Assembly: GCA_028571685.1 (NCBI GenBank)
Contig: CM053140.1
Location: forward strand, 152,381,701-152,445,700
DNA from: Heterohyrax brucei
Taxonomy: Eukaryota > Chordata > Mammalia > Hyracoidea > Procaviidae
Direction of reading: 5' to 3'
DNA length: 64,000 bases
The translations under genes and the position numbers were made by a program. Within the stretch, counting starts at the first letter, position 1; each line of letters begins with the position of its first letter. Under the pieces are notes generated by a model. It had not been told where the DNA came from. It worked only from the letters and a program-made list of their open reading frames with translations, and made no database searches. Below, piece by piece: positions 1-12,536 of the stretch.

Positions 1-1591
1 AGTCACTGTATCAAGGCATGAAGAGTCTTTGTCTTTTTCACTGACATTTTACTAAGCATCATATCCTTCTCCAGGGACTGAGGCTTCCTGAAATTGTGTC
101 CAAAGTATGTGAGGCAAAATCTTGCCATTCTCCACTTCTGAAAAGCATTTGAGCTGTACCATATTTATAAGCAAATAACACTATCCTTCATTGTTTCACA
201 GCTGTGCCCTCCTCCTGCTAAGTATTACTGTAATAACACTATGCTAATTTGTTTATAGCAACATTTTAAAACATTGTAATATTGGTGCTTATGGAAACAA
301 GCACACAAGGTGGCAATTATCTACATAAAATATGATATTTCTTCTAAGAAAGATTTATTGTTTCTTCTGGAAGTCCCTGGTTTACTCAATATTCACTGCC
401 AGCACCATAATTCAAATGTACCAATTGATCGTCCCACTTTTGCACCTACATGAGGTAACTAATTTTACCATTTTAGTGTGAGGCAAACTAAATTACTATT
501 TAGTTTGAGGCAGGGGCATCTGAGTCTTATAAGTGATATCCTTTCTTTTTAATACTTTAAATTTGTCTTTTCAACAGATTTGCCCAATGCAATATGTCTT
601 ATAATTTCTTCATGGCTGCTTCAGTGTGTGTTGACTGTGGATCCAGCAAAATAAAATTCTTGGAAATTTTCATATTTCCTTTATCATTATGTTGCTTATT
701 GGTTAGGTTGTGTGTGTGTATATGTGTGTTTTATTGAGGTATAATCTGTACTGAAGACTGAAATCCCTGATCTTCATCAGTGAATACTTCAAGTCTTCTT
801 CACTTTCAGCAATCATGATTGTGTCATTTGGATATCACAAGTTATTAATGAGTTTTGCTCCAATCCTCATGCCATGTTCCAGTTCATTTTAACCATTTAC
901 TTAAATCATTTGCTCAGTATACAGCTTGGATAAGCCTAATTAAAAAAAAAAAAAAAAAAAAAAAAAACTTTGGCACAGATCTTTCCTGATTGTAAATCAT
1001 ACAGTGTCCCCTTGTTCTGTTTCAATGAATGTCTCTTTGGTCTATGTACAGGTTCCTTATGAGCACAAGTAAGTATCCTGGAATACGTTTCTTAGCAAAT
1101 ATTATCTATAACTTGCTTATGATCCACACAATTGAACTCCTTTTTGTAGTCACTAAACAGAGGCAATCGGCTTTCTGGTAATCTCTACTTTGAGCCAAGA
1201 TCCATCAGACATCAACAGTGATACACTTTGTTCAAGTCCTCTTCTGACTTCCAGCTTCAGTTTCTGTCAATTCCATATCAATGCACTGTTTGCCACCATT
1301 TAGGAGTTGTATTTCAGCAAAATTTTACTTGCATGTGATTTAAATGATATATTCAATAATTTCAACAGTTCATTGGATAGCCTTTCTTTAGAAGAGACTC
1401 AGTTTTGGAACTCTTCCAATTCGTTGATGAGATAGCTGTAACACAGTTTTCTTGGCACAGATGAGTGAGAGATACAAGTGTGGCATCCATTTGTTTAAAC
1501 TTATTGACTAGTTTTCAGCAAATTCCAAGAGATCTGTTTTTCGCCAGTGCCTTCAGTGCAACTTGGACTTTTATCAGTACCATTGGTTCTT
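1..1591 (-). mobile_element. RTE-clade LINE (R1), 3' two-thirds
   Basis: Read on the minus strand this is the reverse-transcriptase and 3' region of an RTE (BovB/RTE1-like) non-LTR retrotransposon. It repeats, with divergence, the text of the other RTE copies here (29575-32616, 50718-51318, and the complement of 17026-20250). The frame is broken throughout. It runs off the left edge. It stops at 1591 beside an L1 tail and resumes at 8248, so one older element was split by a later insertion. Family assignment comes from memory of afrotherian repeats; internal matches in this window support it. Confidence 0.85.
942..967. repeat. (A)26 tract inside RTE
   Basis: An uninterrupted run of A lies inside RTE R1. 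It is not next to a recognisable element 3' end. It replaces a short stretch that is ordinary sequence in the other RTE copies (for example near 30930). Confidence 0.9.
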
Positions 1592-3208
1592 CCTTTTTTA
1601 TTATTATGTTTTATGTGAAGGTTTACAGAACAAACCAGTTTCTTATTAAAAAGCTAGTATACATATTGTTTTATGACATTAACAACCCCATAGCATGTCA
1701 ACATTTCCATTCTTGACCTTGGGTTCCCTCTTACCAGCTTTCCTGTTCCCTTTTGCTTTCTAGTCCTTAACCCTGGGCTGGAGTGCCTCTTTAGCATCAT
1801 TCTGCTTTATGGGTCTGTCTAATATTTGGCTGAAGGATGAACCTCAGGATTAGGTTTATTATTGATCTAAAAGGGTGCCCAGGGCCACACTCTCAGCATG
1901 TCTCTAGTCTCTGTCAGGCCCAAAAGTCTAGTAATCTTTTTGTGTGTGTGTTAGAGTATTGTTCAACATTTTTCTCCAGATGTTTCTGGGATCATCTGTC
2001 ACGATCCCTGTAAGAGAAGTCAGTGGTAGTAGCTGATCACTATCTAGTTGTACTGGACTCAGTCTGCTGGAAGTCATGCTAGCAGTGGACCATTAGTCTT
2101 TGGACTAATCTTCCTCTTGTATCTTAAGTTTTCTTCATTTTTTTCTTGCTCCTGAAGAGGTGAGACCAGTGGAGTACATTAAATAGCTGTTCTCAGGCTT
2201 TTAAGACTCTGGATACCATTCACCAAACTATAATGTAGAACATTTTCTTTATAAACTGTGTTGTGCCAATTGAGCTAGATGGTCCCTGAGACCATGGCCC
2301 TTACAGCCCTTAACCCAGTAATTCACTCTCTTAGGGAGTTTGGATGTTTGTGCAGTGCTTCCATGACCTTGCTGGATACAAGTTGTACTGGCTTCACTGG
2401 TGTTGTGTACTGTGTCACTCTTCACTTATCTATTGTCTAATTTGTGTTTTTCAATCCCCACCCCTCCTCTTTTTGGCAGCCATCAAAGATCATTTCTTTC
2501 TGAGTGGAACCTTTTCATGTGGTTTTATAGTAATGGTCTTATACAATATTTGCCCTTTTGTAATTGAGTTATTTCACTCAGCTTAATGCCTTCTAGATTC
2601 ATCTATGCTGTGAGATGCTTTGCAGATTCATCAGGTCTTTCTTGTAGTGCCATATTGTGTGTGTGTGTACCATAGTTTATTCATTTGTCTATTGATAGGT
2701 ATCTAGATTGTTTTAATCTTTTTGCCCTTTGTGAAGATTACTACAGTGAGAATGGATGTACAGAGGGCTATTCTAGTGACAGCTCTTATTTCTGGAGGAT
2801 ATATTCCAAAGAATGGGCTTTCTGGTTTATATGGTATTTCTATTTCTAGCTTTTTGAGGGAGTGCTATATCTTTTTCAAAATGGTTGCACCATTTTGCAT
2901 TCCCACCAGCAATGTATAAGAGTTCCAGTCTCCCCACAGCCTCTCCAACATTTGCTATTATATTTGCCTTTGGTTCATGCCAGTAATGCTAGGTAAGATG
3001 GTTTCTTTCATATTTTGATTTGCATTTCTCTAATAGCTAGTGACTGCTAAAATTTCCTCATGTGTCTTTTACCCATGTGAACATCTATTTTGGTAAAATT
3101 AGTATTTTCTTTGTATATTGTTAGTAGGATTATTGATCTTTTTGTTGTAAAGGTGTTAGATTGTCCTGTATATTCTAAAGATTAAACCTTTGTCACTGTG
3201 TCACAGGC
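1592..3208 (-). mobile_element. L1-A, 3' UTR and ORF2 C-terminal part
   Basis: This is the 3' end of a minus-strand L1: a T-rich tail complement at about 1592, then a long lineage-specific 3' UTR, then the ORF2 C-terminal region. It inserted into RTE R1. The sequence AGTACCATTGGTTCTT (1576-1591) is echoed by AGTACCCTAATTCTT (8248-8262), an imperfect target-site duplication. The ORF2 part has many stops. L1-A is itself interrupted at about 3209 by L1-B and resumes at about 5446. Confidence 0.8.
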
Positions 3209-5445
3209 AAAAATAGATAAATAAATGTATTTTCCTGTGCTTTAAGTGACAGTTTACAAAGTCTATTTGCCTTACAAAAACTTGCTCTCATACTGCTGTG
3301 TAACTCTAGCCACTCTCTGTACCCTGTGACAGCACACTTTACCATTCCACTCTTTATTTTTCATGTCCATTCAACTAACTCATGTCCTCATCTCTCTTCT
3401 CATCGCACTTCTGGAAAACAGCTGCCCAGTCAGCCTCATATATGTATTTAAGCTAAGAAGCACACTCATTGTCAGTATCATTTTGTCTTATAGTCTAGTC
3501 CAGTCTTTGTCTGAAGAATTAGTTTCAGTTCTGAATTAACAGAGTCTGGGGGTGATGTCTTTTGGGGGCCCTCCAGTCTGTCCAACTATCAGATATCATC
3601 TTTTGGCTAAAGTTCAAGTTCCACACATTCATTTTTCTCCTGCTGCACAGGGATACTATGTTGTATGTCCTTTCAGGGAAGTCATTGATGGAAGCCAGGA
3701 ACCATGTTGTTCTTCTGGTCTCGTGTAGATGTAATCTCTGGATTATATGATCTTTTCTATCTCTTGGTCTCATATTTTCCTTATGTATCTGATATCTTTC
3801 ATTCTCTGCTCCAGGTGGGCTGGCACCAATTGTTGCTACTTAGATGGCTGCTTCCTGACTTTTAAGATTCTAGAGACCAGTCACCAAAGTGGGATACATA
3901 ACCTATTCTTTAAAAACTTGTTACCCAAATTGACCTAGATGTCCCCTGAAAACACGGTCTCAGACTCCTGCACCTACTAGTCAGAACTTTGAAGTGTGAT
4001 ATACTTAGAAACTTCTTAGTTTGGAATTTAGTCTACCCACGCTGACCTCCCCACTACTGTGCCATCCCTCCCTTCACTTAACTGAATTCCTATCTACTCT
4101 CTAGTCAGTGGATATCCCTTTCCCTACCTTCCCATTCTTGCGACCATCAGGGAGTGTTTTCCTTTATGTTTAAACCTTTTCTTGAGCCCTTACAATAATG
4201 GTCTCATACAATATTTGTCCTTCTGCAACTAATTTCACTCAGCATAATACCGTTCAGATTCTTCCATGCGGTGTTTCCAGAAATCATTGCTGATCTTTAT
4301 CATGAATAATATTCCATTGTATGAATATACCACAGTTTGTTTATCCATTAATCTTTTGATGGACATTTAGGCTGATTCTATCTTTTTGCTATCATGGACA
4401 GTGCTGCAGTAAACACTGGTGTGTGTATATCTGTTCCTGTGATAGCTCTTATTTCTCTAGGTTACATTCCAAGTACTGGAATTTCTGGGTCATATGCATT
4501 TCCATTTCTAGTGTTTTAAGAAAACACCTAATTGACTTCCAAAGTGGCTGTGCCATTTTACATTTCCACCAGCAGTGTATAAGTATCCCAGTCTCTCCAA
4601 AGTTTCTCTAATCTTTATTATTTTGTGTCTTTTGGATGAATGTCATCCTTGTTAGAGGGAGATAGTATCTCATTATAGTTGTGATTTGGATATTTCTAAT
4701 GACTGATGATGGTGAGCATTTCCTCATGCATCAGTTAGCCTCCTGGATATATTATTTAGTCAAGTGCCTGTTCATTTCCTTTGTCCATTTTTTAAATGGT
4801 TTATTTGCTGTTGAAGTTTTCTAGCACATTGCAGATCTTAGAAACTAGACACTGATCAGGTTTGTGGTAGCCATTTGTTTCCCCGTAGTCTGTAATCTGT
4901 CTTTTTGCTTTTTAAGTAAAGTTTTTGGAGGAGCATAAGTTTTTTTGTTTGTTTCATTTTTGTTTTAGGAACTCACAGTTTTTTATTTCCCCTTCTGTCA
5001 TTTGTGCATTGTTAGTAATGTTTTGCATTCGGCTTGTGCAGTGTTCCAGAACTCCCAGCATTGTCCTTGTTTTTCCCTTCCATGATCTTTACAATTTTAG
5101 ATTTGATATTTAAGTCTTTGACCCATTTAAAGTTAGCTTTTGTACTTGGTGTGAGATATCAGTATTGTTTCATTTTTTTCTAGGTAGTTATCCAGTTATA
5201 CTAGTACCATTTCTTAAAGAAACTAGCTTTACCTCAGTGTGAACTTTGGAACTTTGTCAAGTATCAGCTGCTCCTAAGAGGACTTTATGTCTGAATTTAA
5301 ATTCCATTGGTCTATATACCTGTTTTTGTACTGGTACCAGGCTGTTTTGACTACCATGGCTGTATAGTAGGTTTTAAAGTCCAGTACTTTGAGGCCTTCT
5401 GCTTTGTTTTTCTCATTTGGTAATTGTTTACTTATCCAGTACAGC
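3209..5445 (-). mobile_element. L1-B, 5'-truncated L1 nested in L1-A
   Basis: A second L1 3' UTR begins here in the same orientation, followed by ORF2 C-terminal text up to about 5440. L1-A then resumes at the point where it stopped. The flanks ACAGGCAAAAA (3203-3213) and ACAGCCAATTT (5441-5451) look like a decayed target duplication. The 3' UTR is of a different type from that of L1-A. The reading frame is heavily broken. Confidence 0.75.
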
Positions 5446-6294
5446 CAATTTTTTCCCCCAGTCTATGCTATAGTGTTCCTTTCTACTCTTGAAGTATTTT
5501 GATGAGCATATAGGTTTAACTTTAGAAATTATCTAGCTTGTCTTCTGGTGTTAGTGTGCTATTGGTTATGGTCTATAACCTGTTAATGTCACATATTAGT
5601 GTCTCTAGTGTTGATCCCAAGTTATCTTCTATGATCTTTAGAATTTTGAGTTTAGGTCTTTATTCCATTTTCAATAGTTATTCTGTATGGTATGAGATAT
5701 AGTTCCTGTCTCACTATTTTTTTTTGCAGATGGACATCAGGTTTGCCACTAACATTTGTTAAAAGGGCTATCTTTCCCTTATATGATGAACTTTGAGACT
5801 CTGTGGAAGACCCGTGACCATAAGTGGATGGATTTCTATCTAGGTTCTCAGTTTTGTTCCACTGGTCAACATATCTGTCATTACAGTAGTACTAGACTGT
5901 TTTGGCTACTACAGCTCTATGGTAGTTTCTGAGCTCAGGTAGTGTGTGTCTTTCTACTTTATTCTTCTTCCTCAATAATGCTTCACTTATGTAGGGCCTT
6001 ATACCTTTCCATATAAAGTGAGTGATTAGCTTCTTCATCTCTTTAAAGAATGTTATTGGTATTTGAATCTGAATTGCGTTGTATTTTTAAATTGCTTTAG
6101 GCATAATGGTTGACTTAATAATGTTGAGTCTACCTGTCCAAGCGCATGATGTTTTTCCGTTTGTGTAGACCTCTTTTGGTTTCTTGTAACAATGGTTTCA
6201 CTTTACTTTGTATAAATCTTTTACATTCTTTTGTTAGATTTATTCTTACTCATTTTTTTTTTTTTTTGGTAGGAAACACATTATAAATGCTGTT

Positions 6295-6422
6295 AAGTGC
6301 TATAACTGCTAAATTAAGTGCTACAACTGCTAACCAAAAGGTCAGTAACCCAAATTCCCCAGTTCTACTCTGACCTCTTGGGTTGCTATGAGTTAGACCA
6401 GACTCGACGGCAGTGAGTTTTT
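6295..6422 (+). mobile_element. AfroSINE-type SINE
   Basis: A tRNA-derived SINE with the usual 'taagtgct..actgctaacc' head and the 'gctatgagt..gact..gacggcagtg' tail. It is flanked by ATTATAAATGCTGTT (6280-6294) and ATTATAAATACTATT (6423-6437), a near-perfect target duplication. About 21 bp of the head is duplicated in tandem inside the copy. Confidence 0.85.
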
Positions 6423-6691
6423 ATTATAAATACTATTGTTTTCCTGATTTATATTTTGTCATTATCTTTACAGGTACATAAAGATGTAAGTTATTTCTCT
6501 TGCCTTATTGCTCTGTCTAGCACTTCCACTTCAGTGTTACATAGAAGTGACTATAAAGAGCATTGCTTTCTTGTTCCTATTCTCAGAAGGAAAGTTCTCA
6601 GCTTCTCTCCATTAACAGTGAGGTTGACTGTTGATTTTGTGTAAGTGCCCTTTATTATGTTAAGAAATTTCCCCTGTGTTCCTATTTTATT

Positions 6692-6895
6692 AGAAACTTT
6701 GGTGGCATAGTGCCAAGCCAAGTGCCATCGAGTTTGGTGGCATCGTAGTTAAAGTGCTGTATATGCTAATCAGAAGGTTGGAATTTTGAATCTATCAGGC
6801 ACTCTTTGGAAACTCTATGGAGAAATTCTACTCTGTTCTGTAGGTTGCTATGAGTCAGAATCAAGTTGATGGCACAAGGTTTGGTTTTTGGTTTA
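6692..6895 (+). mobile_element. AfroSINE-type SINE with perfect 11-bp TSD
   Basis: A tRNA-derived SINE inserted in L1-A. The flanks 6681-6691 and 6896-6906 are both CCTATTTTATT, a perfect target duplication. The 5' head ('tttggtggcat') is partly duplicated. The tail ends in a T-rich 'ggtttggtttttggttt' run typical of this family. Confidence 0.9.
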
Positions 6896-7165
6896 CCTAT
6901 TTTATTGAAAGTTTTTATCAGGAATGAGTGTTGGGCTTTGTTGAATGGCTTTTCTGTGTTGGTCATGGTGATCATGTGATTCTTTCCATTTTTTTATGTG
7001 GTGAATTATATTGATTGATTTTCTAATGTTGAATTATCCTTGTATAACTTGTACAAACCCTGTTTGATCATAGTGATTTATATTTTGTGATATGATAATG
7101 AATTTAATGGCTAGAATTTAGCTGAGAAATTTGTATCTATATTCATGAAGATACTGGTCTGTATT

Positions 7166-7169
<4 letters not shown>

Positions 7170-7200
<31 letters not shown>
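7170..7200. repeat. (TG)n microsatellite
   Basis: About 15 TG units inside the ORF2 relic of L1-A. Confidence 0.95.
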
Positions 7201-7499
7201 TGTCTTTGCCCATTTTGAAATCAGGGTTATGAGTTCAGAAGTATCTTGTCCTTTACTATCTTCTGAAATAGTTTGAGTAGTACTGGTATAAGCTCTTTTC
7301 TGAATGATTGGTAGAATCCTCCAGTGAAAACATCTGATCCAGGGTTTACTATTGTTGTTGAGATTTTTGTTGTTGTTGTTATCTTTTCAATCACTTGTCT
7401 TATTATGAGTCTGTTCAGATTTTTAACTTAATGTTGTGTTAGTTTGGGTAGGTAGGATGTTTCCATAAATTTGTCCATTTCCTCTATGTCTTTGAAATA

Positions 7500-8060
7500 C
7501 AAGACTGCCAGCTAAGTTTCCAAACTCATCCTAGAAAAAATGTTAAATACTTCATTGCTGAATATCACTACAATCACCTTCAGAGTACTCCCTTGGGGAA
7601 ACTATGCACAGATGCCAGCTCCTCATCCACCCTGCAAAGCAATTTTGGAACTCTTTTTCTGAAATGGCCATCAGAGCTGTCATCCTATTACCTTTGATGT
7701 CCTGAATGTCACCAAAATGTCTTCCTTTCAGTATTTCCGTTATCTTCAGGTAATGAGAAAAGTCAGTGTGGGCCAGATAAACTGAGCAGGGAAGATGTTC
7801 CAATACTGGATGCTGTTTACTGGCTAAAAACTCCCTCACAGACAACTATACAATAAAGTTCATGAACTTGCCACCTTGCCACTGTATGCAATGCCCATTC
7901 CACAAAGAGTTTCAAAATTGCTTTGAAGCATGGACTAGGTGCTGGCATCAGCACACAGCTTTCTAAGGGGAGTACTTGAAAGGTGACCGTAGTGATATTC
8001 AGCAATGAGGTATGTAGCACTTAGAATGATTAAGTCTACAGAATTAATTGCCAGACCACG
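7500..8060 (-). mobile_element. Mariner-type MITE, copy 1
   Basis: A non-autonomous Tc1/mariner-like element flanked by TA (7498-7499 and 8061-8062) and inserted in L1-A. Its outer roughly 165 bp on each side are inverted repeats of each other. The centre keeps a fragment of transposase C-terminus on the minus strand. Copies at 21380-21928 and 61764-62312 share the inverted arms and the same central junction, so this is a family of deletion derivatives. Confidence 0.85.
7552..7845 (-). pseudogene. Mariner-type transposase C-terminal fragment
   Basis: Read on the minus strand this frame gives about 97 residues matching the end of a Tc1/mariner transposase. It carries the region of the family's 'YSPDLAPCDF' catalytic motif followed by 'EILKGRHFGDIQDIK' and 'EFQNCFAGWMRSWHLC'. 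Here the motif reads CSVYLAHTDF, so one of its aspartates is replaced by tyrosine. The N-terminal DNA-binding part and most of the catalytic core are missing. This is a relic inside a MITE, not a gene. Its ATG lies in the inverted-repeat arm junction and is probably fortuitous. Confidence 0.75.
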
Positions 8061-8247
8061 TATAGTTTTTTATAGTACTCTGTTATAATCCTTTTTAGTT
8101 CAGTTGAGTCTGTGGTAATGTCACCCATTTCATTTCCTGTTTGGGTTATTTACATCTTCTCCTGTTTCTCCTCTGTCAGTTTGGCCTTTGGTTTGTCGAT
8201 TTTATAGATTTTTTTCAAAGAATCACTTATCTTGGCTTTTTGATTCT

Positions 8248-9040
8248 AGTACCCTAATTCTTGATCATATGCTGCCTCCTGGAATGGCTGAATGCTGACC
8301 AGGTCTCTCTGGCGCAGTGACTCTGGATTCTTTCCATCTTCTTTTGATGCTACTTCACATTGTTCAGTGTTTTGCCCACAGAAACTTTCAACATTCCAAA
8401 TAGACTCAATTTCTTCTTCAGTTCTTTCAATTGACAAATGTTGACCATATTCTTCTGTTTTGGTTTTCTAACTCCAAGTCTTTGCACAATTCATTATGTA
8501 AGTTATTTTGTTTTCTCAAGCCAGCTTTTAAATCTTTTTTTAAGTTCTTTTAGTGCAGTTTCTTTCATCTTAGCCACTCTATGTTCAAAAGCAAGTTTCA
8601 AAGTCTCCTCTGACATCTATTTTGGTTTTATTCTTTCTTTCTTTTCTTTTTCATGATATTTTGCTTTATTTGTGTATCATGCCTTGTCCTTGATGTAATC
8701 CCACAACTCATCTAGTCTTTGTCATTAGTGTTCACTGTATCAAATCTATTCATTAAATGGTTCCTAAATTCGTGTGGGATATACTCAAAGTCATACTTTT
8801 TCTCTCATGGACTTATTCTAACTTTCTTCAACTTCAATTTCAACTTTAACTTACATACAGACAATTAATGTGCTATCCACAGTCTTCTGCCAACCTTGTT
8901 TTGGCTTATAGTATTGAGCATCTCCATTGTTTCTTTCCATAAATATAATTTGCTAGACTCCTGTGTATTTTATGCACTGAGGACAAATTGCTGTTTATGT
9001 TATTTCACAGAAAATGGTATTTCCAATGAATAAGTCATCT
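8248..9040 (-). mobile_element. RTE R1 continued, endonuclease side
   Basis: The minus strand continues RTE R1 exactly where 1-1591 stopped and runs from the RT N-terminal side into the endonuclease region. It matches 31515-32520 (R3) along its length. The coding frame is broken. It ends at about 9040, directly against the 5' end of a plus-strand RTE, so two RTEs meet head to head. Confidence 0.8.
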
Positions 9041-9838
9041 GCCACCACTTGTTTGTCAGATTGTACTGTGGTGGCTAGAGTATTGATGTGATTCTGGGCA
9101 TTATGTCACTGGTATTTCAAATACTAGCAGGGTCATCCTCAGTACAGAAGTGTCATGGGAGCCTCCAGACTAAGACATAATAGGAAGAAGAACCTGGTGG
9201 TCTACTTCTGAATACAAACAAATAAACAAACAAAAGTCAATCAATGAAAACTTCATGGATAACAGTGGAACACTGTCTGGTATAATAGTGGAAGATGCGT
9301 GTACTGACTGAAAACCACTCATAGCATGACTAGTGGAGAGCTGTCTTCTTAAAGTAGAGTGCAACTTAGTGATGCAGATGCAGCAAACATTTTGATGCAG
9401 CAAACATTCCTATGTTGAAGACATGATGAAAATGAGAAGAAACAACTGCCAACATCCATTAGTATTCTAACCATGGAATATACAAAATATGAATCAAGGA
9501 AAATGCAAAGTTGTCAAAAATAAAATGAAACACTTGAAGATCAATATCATAAGATTTAGTAAGTTGAAATAAACTAGTATTGGTCATTTTGAATCAGACA
9601 ATCTGTGGTCTACTGTGGAAATAACAAAACGAAGAGAAATGACATCACATTCATCATAAAAAATTACATTTCAAAATCTATCATGAAATACAGTGCTGTC
9701 AGTGGTACGATAATATCAATATGCCTAGAGGGAAGACAAGGTAATACGACTATTAGTAAAATTTACATACCAAGCACTAATGTCAAAGTTGAAGAAACTG
9801 GAGATTTTCTCGAAATATTGAATTCTGCTTTATGTTAA
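9041..9838 (+). mobile_element. RTE R2, 5' end and endonuclease start
   Basis: The 5' UTR and the beginning of the coding region of a plus-strand RTE. It continues at 17026-18550, 18735-18797 and 19700-20250, so the pre-insertion element was close to end-to-end, at roughly 2.9 kb. Segments of L1, a SINE and an L1 3' UTR now separate the pieces. Confidence 0.8.
9605..9838 (+). pseudogene. RTE endonuclease N-terminal relic
   Basis: An open frame of 77 codons resembles the start of an RTE apurinic-like endonuclease. It has 'RNDITFIIKNYI' and 'ISICLEGRQGNTTISKIYIPST', which match the family's strand around 'IQIYAPT'. In intact RTEs this domain nicks target DNA for target-primed reverse transcription. 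The frame ends where L1 sequence begins. The catalytic residues further downstream are lost or displaced beyond 17 kb. Confidence 0.65.
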
Positions 9839-11535
9839 AGTGTACATATAAACCACCCCCACACCTCTACGTAGCTCTAGCTCTATGTGATTCTAACTGC
9901 TCAGCCCGCATGGGGACAGCAAACTTCTCAATTCCACCTTCTATTCCCAGTGTCCATTTAACCAATTTCTGTCCTCCTCTTACCCTGTCATCTGGCCTCT
10001 GGACAGGAGCTACTTAAACAGCCTCATGTTATATATTTATTCACACTCTTTGCCACCATCACTCAGTGTCTTATAGTCTAGTCCAGACTTTGTCCAAAGA
10101 GTCGGCTTTGTTTTTGGTTTTACATCTGGGCTAACAGAGAGTTCTGGTGCCAAGTCCTCAGAGAACTCTGCAGTCTGTCAGACCATTAAGTCTGGTCTTT
10201 TAATAGAGTTCTAATTCTGCATATCCCTTTTTCTCCCACTATGTAAGGACTCTGTACCATGTTCCATGTAAGGGCAATCACTGGTTGCAGTCAGGTGCCA
10301 TCTAGTTCTTCTGGTCTTATGCTAATATGGGTTGAAACTCATGCGACACCTTCTGTCTCCTGGGTTTATATTTTCTTCATGCATTTGATGTGTTTTATTC
10401 TCCTCTGCTCCAGATAGACTGGGACAAGTTGACTCTACTTAGATGGGAGATCGTTAGCTTTTAAGAACCAAGATGCCACTCAGGAAAGTGGGATGCAAAA
10501 CAATGTCTTAAAAACAGACAAACAAACAAACAAAACACTTTGTCATGCCTGTTAACCTAGATATCCCCTGAAACCACGATTCCCAGGACCCTTCCCCTGC
10601 TGCTTTGTTCTTCAAAATTTGGGGCTATTTAGAAAACCTCTTAGCTTTTTGTATAGTCCATCTGTGCTAACCTTCCTTCTACTATGTGCTCTCTTCCCTT
10701 CACCTAACCCAATTCCTGTCTACTATCTAATCTGTGCAAACTCTTTCATACACTTCTCACCCTTGTAACCATCAAAGATTATTTTCTTCTGTGCTGAAAC
10801 TTTTTTTTTTAATTCTTTATAATACTAGTTTTATACAATGTCGTTTCACAACTGACTAATTTCACTCGGTATGTTTTACAGATTCCTCCATGTTATAAGA
10901 TGATTCCTAAAATCATTTTTATTTATCATTACATAGTGTTCTATTGTGTGAATATACCATAGGTGGTTTATCCACTCATCTGTTCATGGGTATGTGTGTT
11001 GATTCTATCCTTTTGCCACTATGGACTGTGCTTCAGTTAACATGCATGTGACAGCACTTATTTTTCTAGAATATATTTGAAGCCATGGGATTACTGGATC
11101 ATATGATATTTCTATTTCTAGCTTTTTAAAACAGTGCCTATTTGATTTCCAAAGTGATTTTACTATTTTACATTCCCATCAGCAGTGGAGAAGAGTTCCA
11201 GTTTCTCCACAGCCTGTACAACATTTATTATTTGGTGTTTTTTTTAATTAATGACAGCCTTGTTTGGGTACTTCATTTTAGTTTGGATTTGGATTTCTCT
11301 AACAGCTAATGATCATAAGCATTTCCTCATGTATCTGTTAGCCAGATGTAAAGCATCTGTTCATATCATTTGCCCATTTTTTAACTGAGGTTTTTTGTTT
11401 CTGTTTTTTTATATTGAGATTTTGCAGTACCTTGTGAAGTATGGAGATTAGACACTGATTGGATTCGTGGTGGACAAATTTTTTTTACTACTCTGAAAGT
11501 ATGCTCTTAGTGAAGACTTTGGGTGAACATAAATG
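9839..11535 (-). mobile_element. L1-C/D 3' UTR and ORF2 C-terminal end
   Basis: A minus-strand L1 3' UTR begins at about 9839 and is followed by roughly 700 bp of ORF2 C-terminal relic. It inserted into the RTE R2 endonuclease region. At about 11535 the text jumps straight to the ORF1-ORF2 spacer, so most of ORF2 is absent. Whether this 3' end belongs to L1-C or L1-D cannot be settled by eye. Confidence 0.7.
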
Positions 11536-12536
11536 TTTCAGTGCTGTTGTTTTGGTGCCTTTTTGGGTGTGGTTGGCAATTTCTTTATTCCACTTAATTT
11601 TCTGTGCTGAATTGTTTTTATTAATGGATCTTCTTTTCAACTTTTTTCAGTTGTTGATTTTTTATCTGCTGAGACTTTCTGATTTTGTTTCTTGTTTTGA
11701 TGTGTAGGATTGTTAATCTCCTTTGCAGTTATCTTGATATTTACCCTTAGTGTTCTACATTTAAACTAATCTTTAATTTCTTCATATCTCTTTGATACCT
11801 TCTTCATCTTAAAAACATACAAATACATTAATTTGTCCCTCTTTCAGTATAATATTGTCATTATTTAACTACTGAGATTTCTGTTTGTTAGTTTTCAGCG
11901 GTCTAGCTTTGATTAGTTTTTGTGGATTCCCATTGGTGTTGAATTCTGAATGTCCTGTGCAACAGTGTATCCTTGAGTATATGTTTGATATTACTGATTT
12001 TCTAATCAAAGAACTTCTTTCAATATTCTTTAATTTTGGTTTGGCTGTTTATCTGGGAATGTCATAATTTTGCTGTAATATTTGAGAGACAATTTTGCAG
12101 GACATATAATTATTGGTTGGCAGTTTTTTTGTTGTTGTTTTGTTTTATCCATCAAGGCTTTTATATATATCTTCTCATTGTTGCCTTCTTGACAGCATGT
12201 TTTCCATTGAGTAATATGAGCTTAGTCTTAATGTCTCTCCTTTGTATGTTATTTTTTGTTTAAGCCTAACTGCCTTTAAAGCATCTCCTTATCTTTAGTT
12301 TTAGTAAGTTTGGTTATAACATGTCTTATTTTTCTTGTGTAGAGTTCAGTGAGCATCTTGAACAGATGTTTTCTCATCTTTCATAATATCAGAGAAGTTT
12401 TCTAAGATATCTTCAATTTTCTCTGTGTTTTCTGTTGTAGCACACGGTTCTGGATAATTCAATCATTCACAAATTATTCATCTTTGTAGATTCCACATAA
12501 ATCTTTGTGATCCTTCATTTTTTAAATTCCTTCTTT

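Larger units (their letters stand above)
5446..8247 (-). mobile_element. L1-A continued, ORF2 RT region, 5'-truncated
   Basis: The reverse-transcriptase half of ORF2 of L1-A on the minus strand. At 6766-6975 the complement reads a recognisable RT segment (TEKPFNKAQHSFLIKTFNKIG-like, aligning with the AEKAFDK motif of intact copies). Two SINEs and one mariner-type MITE landed in it. The element ends at 8247, where RTE R1 resumes. Stops and frameshifts make it a dead copy. Confidence 0.75.
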
